Under the pieces are notes generated by a model. It saw nothing but the letters and a program-made list of their open reading frames with translations. It was not told where the DNA came from and did no database searches. The translations under genes were made by a program, and so were the position numbers. From Sapria himalayana (lineage: Eukaryota; Streptophyta; Magnoliopsida; Malpighiales; Rafflesiaceae): DNA of 64,000 bases. The stretch is taken from the NCBI GenBank assembly GCA_029783825.1, contig JAREIK010012144.1, positions 57,811 through 121,810 on the forward strand. The letters are read 5' to 3'. How positions within the stretch are numbered: the first letter of the stretch is position 1; the number at the start of each line of letters is the position of its first letter. Shown here piece after piece: positions 53,740 through 64,000 of the stretch.

Positions 53740-53940
53740 TATAATTAATATATATATATACATATACATATAACATATGTATTATATATATGTAACATAT
53801 GCTTATATATATAATGTGTGTGTGTGTGTGTAATGTGTATATATATATATATATATATTAATGGATATATACATATGTATATATATAAAGCTTATAAATA
53901 ACATATGTTTATAAATATTTATTTATATATATAATTCATA
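53411..53940. repeat. Compound (TA)n/(GT)n low-complexity tract
   Basis: A GT run at about 53419-53464, TA runs at 53697-53735 and 53836-53858, and a second short GT run at about 53815-53831, joined by TATA/ACATATG words. Confidence 0.9.
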
Positions 53941-54920
53941 TGCATTAGATTTATCAAATTCAAAGACCATAACAAGAATTTTTGTATTTTCACTTTTTTA
54001 AAGTTTCATTGAGACTTGCAATCACTTAAGGTTTGCCATCATCTTCTTATCTCACTTCAATGTTTATAGTGATTCAATTTTTTTGGCTTTTTCTTTTACC
54101 TTAGCCACTTGAATCCTAAATATCCATAGTTTATAAGAGTTTAAAACATGTTTGTTTTTTTATGGTGATATGTTTGGTATGTTTTAGACCATTATTTGAG
54201 CTTAGAAGAGGTTGAAAGTACAATCAAACTATAAAGCATTAAAATCATTATAAAAATGATGTTTTAAGTACTTGCATAATTCGTTAAATATCACAAACCT
54301 AGTTTATACAATAAGCCGAAGGGATTACTCATTGAATATATCTTGTCCTATGAAATTCAAAAGGACGTACGAACTTTTAGAGTTTGCATCTATAGGAAGA
54401 TAACTTTTAGTTATTGGAGTTGATATAACTTGCCTAGGCAAAGGCTATGATAGTTATTGGAGTTGAGAAATTTTTAATTTATACTAAATACTAAAAGAAA
54501 TCCAATTACCTAATCCTCCCTCTATTTTTTGAGCTTTTAGATTTTTCTTTTTAGTCAATTGATTGTCAATAAGAATTATAATAGTATTATAAATAAAATA
54601 AAAAACTGGTATTGCTAATTTTTTTTCATTTATTGGATTTGAGTTTCTGTTCATGAATAATGTTTTTGTGTTTTTGTTCGTAAGCTTTCTTCTTCTCTTC
54701 TTTCTTGTATGCTTCTTTTGTTTTCATAATGATTTGTTTGTGTAAAAATATATCCCTCTCTTTATAAGTCCTCATTTGTTCTTCTATTCATTTTTGCCTT
54801 CTAATATTCTTTTTTAATATGTCTTTGTACTTCTGTAGTAATATCAATAGTATTTTTATTTTTCTCTATAACTCATTTTTGAAAATATTTTTAAAATTAC
54901 TCTTTTTGTTTTAATTATAT
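53941..54920. other. AT-rich CACTA interior, no gene recognised
   Basis: T-rich on the plus strand, without long frames. No feature can be supported. Confidence 0.5.
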
Positions 54921-54929
54921 CCAAGCATC

Positions 54930-55113
54930 CCAAACACACACACACACTCATGTGTATATATGTGTGTGTTTTGAGTGTGCGAGTGTGCGTGTGTGTGTGT
55001 GTGTGTGTGCATTAATATGTGCACACACATTTATTTACATATATAGTATCATACAAACATACATATGTATGTATATATTTATATATAAAATATATTTACA
55101 TATATCTAACACC

Positions 55114-55148
<35 letters not shown>

Positions 55149-55197
55149 CAAACATACACATATACACAACCATATATATACATTATATAAAAATATA

Positions 55198-55229
<32 letters not shown>

Positions 55230-55270
55230 CTTATATACATACATACATACATATATATATATATTTAAAA
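54930..55270. repeat. Compound (CA)n/(GT)n/(TA)n tract
   Basis: Alternating CA (54935-54947, 55111-55133), GT (54960-55010) and TA (55199-55228) runs with CATACATA words. The overlapping frames on both strands (54952-55326, 55019-55279, 55035-55295) are artefacts. Confidence 0.9.
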
Positions 55271-55436
55271 GATATATAAGCTTAACAAATATCATTCTCT
55301 TAGATTTTCCTTTAAATGATCTTTAAGCCACTACAAGCTAGCTTTAATCTTCTATATGTAATAATTTCATTTTTACACAAAAAATATTCAAATAAAGTTA
55401 ATTTTTTAAATAAAATAAATAGTACTAAAATATGAT

Positions 55437-55478
<42 letters not shown>

Positions 55479-55479
55479 T

Positions 55480-57060
55480 ACATAAAATTAAACAGTAAAA
55501 GAACAAATATTACATGAAATTTTTTTGAAATCAATAAACCCTAAATATTTAAATAGTACAAGAACAAAGATTGCACTGAAAATTTTTTATTTCATTAATG
55601 GTGTAGAGTTAAAATAATTTAGGTGAAATGAAAATAGAAGCTAAAATAAGAAAAAGTGGGGGAAAATAAAAAAAAATAATACCCGAATATTCTATAAAAA
55701 CAAAAACTACTAGTAGTAATAAAATTGAGAGAGAAGGAGATATGTATATAGCATTCGAAGGAGAAGAACAATGAAATTATTACCTGGTAATGAAGATAAG
55801 ATAGATTTCTAGGTTGTTCCCTTGTGTTTCGGCTCTACTTCATCATTTGAGAGAATTTTTTAGCATTTTTTTATGAAACCTTATTTATATACTTTACTGT
55901 TATAAAAGAACAAAAAAAATAACACTAAAATAAATTTATAAAAAATAAATATTTAAATAAAATAATAGAAATAGATTTTTATTTAACCATAAATGATATT
56001 ATTTAATAAATAAATAAAATAAAATTATATAATAATAAAGTATTCACACACACACACATATTTATATATTATGGTTATAAATTTATAAGAATTCAATTTA
56101 TTTTTTTATTAATATAATATGAAATAATTATAAAAGCATATAATTTGAATCTTATAATCATTATAAATTTTAATGATTGAAGTGTTTATTAATAACCACA
56201 CTGTAATATTAATTTTAAAGTCATCAAATTTTTTTTGATATAATTAAAACATCAATATATTCATATTAAAATGACAACTTTTTTTAAAAAATTTTATGAA
56301 AAATTATATTTTTTTATAATTCAAAATTCTAATCTTTTAGTCATTATTTTTTTAAAAATTACTATAATCATAAAAATATTATTTTATACTTTTAATTTTA
56401 TAAATATTTACTTGTTTATTCGTTTATTCATATATTTTTATAATTTTTTTAATCAAACAATTGCTATTTTAGATTTTTATTAGTTAAAATTTTATTTATT
56501 TTATTTATTAATTAAAATATTTTATAAATATTATAATTATATAATAAATATATAATGTTTTGTAAAACAAATATTTAAATATCATAAATAAATATATCAG
56601 ATAAAATTAAGTATAATATTTTAATTAAATTATAATCCAAAAATAGTTATATTAGACATATTTAATATAAATTTTTATTCGTATTATATATTTATTAATT
56701 TTTTTATAATATCATATTTTAATTATTATATGAGAAGATTGTGTCATTCAAGGATTGCTCATCAATAGACCATGCCATACCTTTAATATAAAAAAGTATA
56801 TAAAATATTAAAATAAATAATGCATAAAAAATATCATTAAAGATTAGCTACGAAAATTATAACCCAAATAGCTATGGAAAATTCCCTAGCTAAATGCATA
56901 TATTTTGATAAAATAAATATTAAAAGAATTATCGATTCTAATTGTATAAAAACTAATAAAAAAATAAATTTAGATAATTATTTAGTGACGGGTTTAAATT
57001 AGATAGGAAAATTCCGTCGCTAAATCCATCGCTAAAAATTAGCTAGAAAAATTTCGTAGC
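55480..57060 (+). mobile_element. CACTA-family body, copy C (right half of the complete element)
   Basis: Direct-repeat counterpart of copy L (22570-25083). It shares 'cattaatggtg', 'aaattgagagagaaggaga'-type text, the (CA)n position, 'aagaattcaattta', 'tcaaattttttttgat', and 'cccaaatagctatggaaaat'. Because it leads into the defined right terminus at 57848, it shows that copies L and R are also right-half CACTA sequence. Confidence 0.78.
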
Positions 57061-57640
57061 TAAATCCGTCGCTAAATCAAGGATTTAATTAGCGAGGGAA
57101 AATCCATCGCTAAATCAAGAATTTATTTTGTAAAAGAAAATCCATCGATAAATCCGTCGCTAGAACCATCGCTAAATCAAAGATTTATTTAGCAAGGGAA
57201 AATCATTGCTAAATCTGTCACTAAATCGAGGATTTAATTAGCAAGAGAAAATTCATCGTTAAATCCATCACTAAATCAAGGATTTAATTAGAAGGGAAAA
57301 TCCGTTGCTAAATCCATCGCTAAATCGAGAATTTAATTAGCAAGAGAAAATTCATCGCTAAATCCATCGCTAAATTGATGATTTAATTAGCAAGGAAAAA
57401 TCTTTCTCTAAATCCATCGCTAAATAAAGGATTTAATTAGCAAGGGAAAATTCATCGCTAAATCCATTGCTAAATCGAGAATTTAATTAGCAAGGGAAAA
57501 TTTGTCGCTAAATCAGTCACTAAATTGAGAATTTAATTAGCAAGGAAAAATCCGTCGCTAAATTTGTCGCTAAATCAAGGATTTAATTAGAAAGGAAAAA
57601 TCTATCGCTAAATCCTTTGCTAAATCCCCCGCTTTTCTCG
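57060..57640 (+). repeat. 50-bp tandem repeat in the right subterminal region
   Basis: About 11 units with the core 'aaggatttaattagcaaggg' followed by 'aaaatccgtcgctaaatc'. Cores fall near 57079, 57117, 57178, 57229, 57278, 57328, 57377, 57427, 57477, 57527 and 57576, so the period settles at 49-50 bp after two irregular spacings. Units contain CCGTCGC and GCTAAAT words typical of CACTA subterminal repeats. Confidence 0.9.
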
Positions 57641-57848
57641 AGCAGAATTTACAAAAATCTTTCGTCGCTATATCCCCCACTTTTCTTGAACTGAATTTAC
57701 GAAAAAATTTTAGTCGCTAATTCGTTGCTATTTCTTTTTCAAAGAAATTCATAAATCTCTTGCTATTCCCTAGATAATCTATCGCAATTTAGTTAGGGAT
57801 TGATCCCTAGCTAAAATTCCCTGGCTAAAATGATTTTTTCTTGTAGTG
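57641..57848 (+). repeat. Right terminus of the complete CACTA element
   Basis: Carries 'agttagggattgatccctag' and ends TTTTTTCTTGTAGTG at 57848. It aligns with the terminus ending at 28997. Confidence 0.85.
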
Positions 57849-58085
57849 AACAATGCATAAAGTATAATCTATCCATGCATTGACGTTGCTTTTTCTTCCT
57901 CAGCACCTCCGAGCTCCATATTTCTACTGTGACAAAGCTGTTCGAGTCGTGGTGCGTCATGTCTAGTAAAAAATCCTTCACTTATACAAACTTCGTATGG
58001 GGAACAATGAGATACCATATTTGTACGAAATTTAAACCAACGAATAAAATCAAATAAAAAAAGTTATGTTTTGATAAATATATAA
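57849..58085 (+). repeat. CACTA interior module A, copy 2, right part (split by insertion)
   Basis: It begins with the AAC target duplication and 'aatgcataaagtataatcta', exactly where the left part at 45061-45194 stopped. It then follows the usual module A order ('tctactgtgacaaagctgtt', 'catgtctagtaaaaaatcct'). Confidence 0.87.
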
Positions 58086-58580
58086 TATTGCAGTATATAT
58101 GTACATATATACTGAGTACATATATACTTAGTATATATGTACATATAATACTGTAGTATTATATGTACAAATACTACAGTAATATATGTGCGTATATCTG
58201 TAAGTATATACATCATTTGCTGTTGCTATTGCTGCTGCCATCGTTGCTACTACTACTACTACTGCTGCTGTCGCCACCACTGCTACTGCTACTCTTGCTG
58301 TTGCTGCTACCACTACCACTATTGTTGCCGCTGCCATCACTACGGCCATTGCCACCACCACTACTACAGATGTAGTTCCACAACTGCCACTACTGCTGTC
58401 GCTGCCACTACTGCCGTGGCTACCGCTGGTGCCGCCACTATTATTGCCACTGCTGCTGCCGCCACTGCTATTGCCGCCGCCGCCATTACTATTGCTGCTA
58501 CCACTACTGCTGGAACTACCGCCGTTGCTGCTACCGCTACTGCTGCTACTGCTACTCCAACTGCTACCATTGCTGCTGCT
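58086..58580. repeat. TATATGTAC units followed by a long (GCY)n array
   Basis: TATATGTAC/ACTGAG units cover about 58086-58210. An imperfect GCT/GCC/ACT triplet array covers 58212-58580. Four overlapping Ser-, Ala-, Leu- or Tyr/Cys-rich frames on both strands (58128-58637, 58163-58375, 58188-58646, 58364-58570) are triplet-repeat artefacts. Confidence 0.88.
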
Positions 58581-59095
58581 TATAATAAAAGTGGGGCAGG
58601 CAATGATGCTCGACTGATAAACTTCCGTGCTAACCACTCATTTTGAGATTGAATGAGTTTTTGATGAGGCGGCGAGCTACATCTCGCCAAACAGGACCTA
58701 ATATTCCTCTTGGCACTCGTGGCTTGTAAAAATCAGGTAATGATACATTTTTCCTTCCGATTGAATACATTTTTGTGATGTAATAAAATTACACGACACT
58801 ACACGAGCATCATCATCATTATCCTAAGACCAAGTACAATTATAATAAATCATTGCAGAACCTACAACGAGAAAACTTATTTGCTCATACTTACTCTTTG
58901 TACCATGTGATAATTGCATATCTACACAATTACTAAGAGATTTAAGGTCAACCACTGTCTGCCTGGCTGGCATGGATAAGAAATATCTTCATGCCATAGC
59001 TTTGGAAAAGGTCTAATATCCATGACTTTTATGACCTGCATCAGCAAGCAATGCACGATGATGACGAGACTAGCCCGAGCAATTATATATTCAAA
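58581..59095. other. Mixed sequence with one exon-like stretch of unknown origin
   Basis: On the minus strand, about 58938-59042, a stretch bounded by GCAG at the upstream side translates to 'VMDIRPFPKLWHEDISYPCQ' and onward without a stop. It has balanced codon composition and could be an exon of a gene remnant, but I do not recognise it. Another minus-strand piece near 58640-58735 reads 'RGILGPVWRDVARRLIKN'. Neither is called as a gene. Confidence 0.35.
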
Positions 59096-59122
59096 CGTGT
59101 GTGTGTGTGTGTGTGTGTGTGA
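59096..59122. repeat. (GT)n microsatellite
   Basis: About 12 GT units. Confidence 0.95.
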
Positions 59123-59179
59123 ATGGGAGTGTCTGTATGACAATATATACATGACTACAAAAAAATATATGCACCCACT

Positions 59180-59275
59180 TCTGTACATACTTGGTATATA
59201 CCTATGTATATACTCAGTATATATGTATGTATATACTAAATATATTTATACATATATACTCGGTTTATGTACATA
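59180..59275. repeat. Short TATATACTxxGTATATATGTA repeat
   Basis: A few units of the same palindromic minisatellite that follows module A, here without a module A copy beside it. Confidence 0.7.
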
Positions 59276-60060
59276 TGCAGTGCATGTCATGCACCACATG
59301 ACTCTGAAAAGAAAGATAAGCACACCACAAAAGCTAGCACATGAAGCCCAATATTACACTGCCAGAACATCCAACTCTATATGGTAAGTAGAAACCTAGT
59401 ATCATTAACAAATTGCACATGCTTCAGACTTTACGAAAACTAATTGTCAAATAGAAAATAAAAAAAGTTGTCTTAGTGAAAATCAAAACAGTACATGCCC
59501 AGACAAACAGTATTTTTATCTTGCAAAACAAAAAAAACAACACGTGCCAAAACAAAATAATACAATCTTAAATGACCTTGATCTAATTCAATAACAACGT
59601 GCTTTCTACCTTATAAATCTAACATGCTCTCGAAGATACATTTTCATCATTTTTTCTTCTTCTGTGTGGCATTGTACTTGGTCTATTTTACAGGTTTGGC
59701 TTCATTAGGAATAATGTACCTAAATGCATATATTTTAATTATTGAACATGATATCAAAGTGGGGGAAATAAAAGTGATAATGTCGCTATCACCACTATCA
59801 TTTCAGCTAACATGTTGGAGACTGCCCCAAGACACCTGATGTTATTTTTTAAAGAACAAAAGTAAAAGTGTTTGTAGCATGCCATCAATATAAGCACTAC
59901 ACTACCTAGACTAGATACAAGTGAAATAAAAAATACAAAAATTAAAATAGTTCAATAAATATAATGAATATTATATATATTCATCACCTCAAACTTCAAA
60001 GAAACAAAAAATTAAGATACTCTAGATAGTTCTCATGAAATCTTTGCCAAAAATTATGAT
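59276..60060. other. AT-rich intergenic sequence, no gene recognised
   Basis: A plus-strand frame at 59624-59839 encodes a short hydrophobic peptide without family resemblance. Nothing else is seen. Confidence 0.45.
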
Positions 60061-60064
60061 GAGA

Positions 60065-60255
60065 ATGGTTATTGCCTAGCCCAGCACGTGCCCAACCCAG
60101 AATAGTCTGTGTCTGAACCAGGAAAGCTAGGAATGCCCTCGTCAGGGCCTGGCCATGGCACCTGGTCCATCTCACAAGGGCCTAGGTCCTAGACCCTGGA
60201 CTCCTGTGGGCCATGTCCCCTGGACAGTGTGTGCAGGTGGCAAGTGCTGAGCATG
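60065..60255. mobile_element. Small GC-rich patch, probable decayed repeat
   Basis: CCTGG/GGCCC-rich text ('ctcgtcagggcctggccatg') in otherwise AT-rich DNA. Similar in character to 19096-20060. No termini or coding. Confidence 0.35.
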
Positions 60256-61265
60256 GTGGCAGTATTATATCAATATATTACACATAACATAGATGTGTTA
60301 ATTTCTATGTGTATCTATATATAAACATAATATAATTATTATGTATTAGAATATGCAAAATACATACATATCTACATAATGTATATAGAATGTACATACA
60401 ATGTGTATATACACTCATATTGAATATATATATATATATATATACAAATTGTATATAAATAGAAATTATTGTGTATATTCATGTCTACATTATGTAAATA
60501 CAAAATATATACATACATATCTAGTATATAGAAAATTTAAAATTATGTATTAAAAAAATTAAATAACATTAAAAAAACTCTTAAATTTATAAATATAATT
60601 AATACTTATAAAATAAAATATGGTAACATAATCTTTTAAAATAAAACTAAAACATAAAAAATATTACAGATCATTAAGTCATAAAATGATAAAAATTATA
60701 AGATCATTTTCAATCTAACTGTTATGATCTGTACAACTTTAAATTTTATCATATACATTATCATTTGTATTTTGTTGTAATGTAAGAATTTGATTCTGAA
60801 TACTCATCTATGTATTATCTTAATCTTCCTATCATAACAAATTTTCAATAATATTGATTGCAATTTGATTTTCCTATCTAAAATAATATTTACAATCATA
60901 ATTACGATAGACTTTAATATACACTAAACATAGTAAAGATCAACAAATCACGAGACATTTTAGATTTCATGAAAAATAGTTTATATAATTTTTACAAACT
61001 CATTGCATCTAGATTCTTCATATCCTCTAAAAAATGTAGAACAATAATTGATGTCTAAGTAGTTTAACAGGTTATAAAGACTCATATTCGACATACCTAC
61101 ATATCACTTACCTCTAACTTATTTGGATTAATAAGTTATCATCTTCAGATACTTCATAATCATAATTTCATTAAAACAAAAATACATTTTAATCTTGGTA
61201 TTAAAATAAATTTTTAATTAATCATAAATTTTACTTTTTATATTTTATAGCTGATTAATCCCTAA
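60256..61265. other. AT-rich intergenic sequence, no gene recognised
   Basis: Includes short TATACATA stretches near 60340-60530. No frame or family resemblance. Confidence 0.45.
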
Positions 61266-61560
61266 TCTAAATGTAAAAAGTTTTTATAGTTATACATATA
61301 GTAAGATACAATTATTTATATTTATATGCTATTATACATATAGTATATATAGTTATAAATAGTTAAACATATAGTTATATATAGATATATTTATACAAGT
61401 AGTTATATGTATTTGTACATAAATATATACAAAGTTATAAACAAATATATTCATTTACATATATGTATACATAATTACAAATATAATTATATTTAATTAT
61501 ATAGAATTTTATAAAGTTATACAAATATTTATATATTAGGTATACACATATAGTTTAACA
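61266..61560. repeat. ATAGTTATACATATA dispersed repeat, copy 1
   Basis: Loose repetition of 'agttatacatatagt' and 'tatatttaattatataga'. It reappears at 62750-62870, where 'acaaagttataaacaaat' and the following 90 bp are nearly the same. Confidence 0.75.
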
Positions 61561-61689
61561 ACAGATATAACAGATGAAGAGTTTTAGATTACTACAAACC
61601 TTGCAAAATTTTGATTTAATGCAAACCATGCTAAATTCTACTTCACTAAAAACTCTTTGCCATGATTTTGCAAACCTTAATGTCATAAA

Positions 61690-62125
61690 TATAAATACTG
61701 TAATATATATGTACATATATACTACAGTATATATGTACATATATACTGATATATATGTACATATACATATATAGTAGTATATATGTATACACTAGTATAT
61801 ATATATGTATATGTACATATATTCTGGTATATATGTACAAGTATTTATATGTACATATATACTCCGTAAATGTACATATACACTGTAGTGTATATGTACA
61901 TATATATGTGTATACATATACACTATAGTATATATGTACATGTATGTACATTTACACTGTAGTTTATATATACAAGTATGTACATATATACACTGGTAAA
62001 TACTTATACATATATGCCTGTATATATGTATATGTACATATAATATGTACACATACACTGTAGTGTACATGTACATATAATATATGTACATGTACACTGT
62101 ACTGCACATGTACATATACTTAATC
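61690..62125. repeat. Palindromic GTATATATGTACATATATAC array
   Basis: About 430 bp of units around the self-complementary 20-mer named in the call, with CTGTAG/CACTGTAG interruptions. Frames on both strands are artefacts. It belongs to the same motif class as 43746-44665 but here has no module A or GCY block beside it. Confidence 0.88.
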
Positions 62126-62284
62126 AAGTTCAACGTGTAAAATAACTCGGATACTCAATGAATGTTTTCATGCAGATATCAAGTGAATAACAAAGCACAA
62201 ACTAGATGATAAACAATATTAAATAGAAATGCATAATAGTCTATAGAAGTTCATAAATCAGTCATGAAAGAAACATAATAGCGA

Positions 62285-62725
62285 ACCTAATATGATTACA
62301 AGTTTAAATTTTATGAACATTTTTTCAGCATTAATTAGTTTAATAAGGAAAAAGAAATTAGTATGTGATGACTATCATTCAAATCATACCTGATTTGTGA
62401 GGCTAGTTTGCATTAATCCATAGATCCAATACCTCATTTTAAGTGACATCAAACCCATGAGAATTATATGATTTCATTACTAACTAATGTAACTTTCCAT
62501 GAGTGTACCCAATGAATTGAGGGTGTAAATTGTTAAACAAATTAGTGCTTATATTACTCTCATTATTATAGGAACATTGGGATATGATTACAAATTTCAA
62601 ATTTTATGAATATTTTATCAGCATTCATTAGTTTTATATGGAAAAATAAAGTAATACATGATAGCTTTCATCCAAATCATACCAGATTTCTGATGTTGTT
62701 TTGCATTGATCCATAGCTCCAAGTA
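62285..62725 (+). repeat. Tandem duplication of a 140-bp segment (about 290-bp spacing)
   Basis: 'atatgattacaa' through 'aaattttatgaa', 'cagcatt', 'attagttt', 'caaatcatacc', and 'gcattaatccatag' occurs at 62288-62430 and again at 62580-62720 with base changes. Non-coding. Confidence 0.8.
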
Positions 62726-62749
62726 ATTATAAGTAGTAATACATAAATG

Positions 62750-63420
62750 TATACAAAGTTATAAACAAATAAATAGATTTACATATATGTCTACATAGTT
62801 ACAAATATAGTTATATTTAATTATATAGAGTGTTATATAGTTATACACATATAGTTAAACATAATGGTGTATGTTATACATGTAATAATAAATATAGTTA
62901 CATGTGGTTATACATATAGTTACACGTGTGGTTGTACTTATATTTATACATGTAGGTATATATATCTTTTCATATAATTTTATATATTTATACATATAGT
63001 TATGTATAGGTTTAGATATAGTAAAATACATTTTTATATACTAATATAAACAAATGTGTATTTAATATAAGTTATACATTATATATTTAAATATAGTTAT
63101 GTATAAAGCTTTTATAGTTATACATATAATAAGGTCTAATTATTTATAGTTTAGTTATATGTGGTTATACATAAGTTACATATATAATTATACTTATATT
63201 TATACATGTAGGTATATATATTTTTCTTATAATTTTATATATGTATACATATAGTTATCTATAGTTATATATATGGTAAAATAGAATTTTATATACTAAT
63301 ATATAAAAATGTATATTAAATATATGTTGTTATTATATATTTAAATATAGTTATGTATAATATTTTATAGTTATACATATAGTCAAGGATAATTATTTAT
63401 AGTTATATGTTCTTATACCT
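62750..63420 (+). repeat. ATAGTTATACATATA repeats with a 250-bp tandem duplication
   Basis: A unit of about 250 bp starting 'tacttatatttatacatgta' at about 62936 recurs at about 63188, and each copy ends with 'gataattatttata'-like text. The region also repeats 61266-61560. Non-coding. Confidence 0.8.
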
Positions 63421-63661
63421 TTGGAATCCAATGGCAAAAAGAAAAAACAGAAAACAAACAAGCTCAGCTTACAATAGATCAGAGCAAAGTAAATGTGGTA
63501 TTGAATTTTAGGCGTGCAATATATAAATATAATATAATTTGAATCTCCCTAGAAATAGATGATGTCATCCACATAATAGAACAAAATTCAGGCAAAGTAG
63601 GCAAAGATTAGATCCACGTCCGGATATATCAACAAAGTTTGTCTCATCCTGCTAAAATTAT

Positions 63662-64000
63662 TTATGACTTGTTGTCAATGTAATTGGAAAGCCAATCAAG
63701 ACCCTCATAGAGGCCCTCACCAGAGGTAGCATAGGTGCTCTAAATGTATCAATGCCATTGGCGAAGAGAGTGAATTTCAAGCTTGTCAGTAATTTTAGCT
63801 GCATTCATCGTATTGGGAAGATCTTGCTTATTGGCAAACACCAGCAAAACTACATCTCGAAGCTTTTCCTCGTTTAACATCCTATGCAACTCATCTCTGG
63901 CTTCAACAACACAATCTCTGTGATTACTATCCACCACAAATATGAGACCTTAGGTATTTTAGAAGTAATCCCTCCAGAAAGGGCGAATATTGTCTTGTCC
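63662..64000 (-). pseudogene. ARF-family small GTPase pseudogene, 3' part (runs off the window)
   Basis: ARF GTPases recruit coats in Golgi traffic. The minus strand reads 'GQDNIRPFWRDYF*NT*GLI', '[20 protein letters not shown]', '[20 protein letters not shown]', then 'GEGLYEGLDWLSNYIDNKS' and the normal-position stop at 63662-63664. The NKQD guanine-specificity motif is intact. Four premature stops fit single transitions: two CAA-to-TAA in the QNTQ motif, one TGG-to-TGA and one CAG-to-TAG near 63740. No intron is visible in the part present. The P-loop half lies beyond the right edge, so whether this is a processed copy cannot be judged. Confidence 0.92.

Larger units (their letters stand above)
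45195..57848 (+). mobile_element. Complete 12.65-kb non-autonomous CACTA (En/Spm) element with 3-bp target duplication
   Basis: Left end CACTACAAGAAAAATC begins at 45195. The right end read inverted, CACTACAAGAAAAAATC, begins at 57848. Fourteen terminal bases are identical. Both ends are flanked by AAC (45192-45194 and 57849-57851), the 3-bp duplication expected of CACTA transposition. Joining the flanks restores an uninterrupted module A, which other copies confirm as the empty-site layout. The interior holds subterminal repeats, two module A cassettes, a PP5 gene fragment, microsatellites, copy C of the L/R body, and a 50-bp tandem repeat. No transposase-like coding was found, so movement would have needed an enzyme supplied from elsewhere. 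A less likely reading is two unrelated ends that share AAC by chance. Confidence 0.85.

Noticed and set aside
54952..55326. His/Thr/Tyr/Ile-rich frames over CA, GT and TA runs
   Set aside because: Microsatellite artefacts present on both strands.
57060..57640. Regularly spaced repeats that might suggest a CRISPR array
   Set aside because: The units are contiguous diverged 50-bp tandem repeats without unique spacers, inside a plant transposon. CRISPR is not expected in a eukaryotic nuclear genome.
58128..58646. Ser/Gly-rich and Tyr/Cys-rich frames on opposite strands
   Set aside because: They come from the GCY triplet array, where all frames are open because of composition.

Overview
This window looks like nuclear DNA of a flowering plant with a repeat-rich, AT-rich genome. 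Three kinds of evidence support that. Intron-bearing gene remnants match plant families: an ARIA/ABAP1-type armadillo protein, a SHEPHERD-type GRP94, a plant ADH-like enzyme, PP5 and ARF. There are En/Spm (CACTA) transposon ends. There is also a copia-type LTR end followed by a tRNA-Met primer-binding site. The species cannot be named from the sequence. I find no intact protein-coding gene: every recognisable coding segment carries stops, frameshifts or deletions.

Layout. (1) 1-15290: a huge, imperfect (GATA)n array, CTAT-oriented up to about 1029 and GATA-oriented after that, with TA, CA and TACATA patches. (2) 15291-22560: AT-rich DNA holding a duplicated copia LTR/PBS end, a SINE-like remnant, a GC-rich patch, and a five-exon ARIA-like pseudogene on the minus strand (20323-21313). 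(3) 22570-33070: CACTA-related sequence in two inverted arms (22570-25083 and 31807-33070) around two GATA arrays that are separated by a CACTA right terminus ending at 28997. (4) 33267-39280: a cluster of plus-strand gene remnants: near full-length GRP94, truncated ADH, and an unassigned multi-exon remnant. (5) 39605-43310: a CTAT array lying between two outward-facing CACTA ends (39908 and 42905). (6) 42905-58580: nested CACTA elements. A 12,654-bp copy (45195-57848) has matching termini and a 3-bp AAC target duplication, sits inside a repeat module of a related element, and contains a PP5 TPR-domain gene fragment. (7) 58581-64000: AT-rich DNA with palindromic TATATGTAC repeats, local tandem duplications, and the 3' end of an ARF pseudogene running off the window edge.

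Nothing here works as an operon or pathway. The common thread is CACTA transposition: repeated termini and subterminal repeats, self-nesting, and gene fragments within or beside the elements. The main unexplained feature is that degenerate GATA/CTAT arrays, about 25 kb in total, directly abut CACTA termini at three places. In one copy the array occupies the position where a sister copy carries 50-bp subterminal repeats. All alignments were done by eye; no similarity percentages or database hits are claimed.
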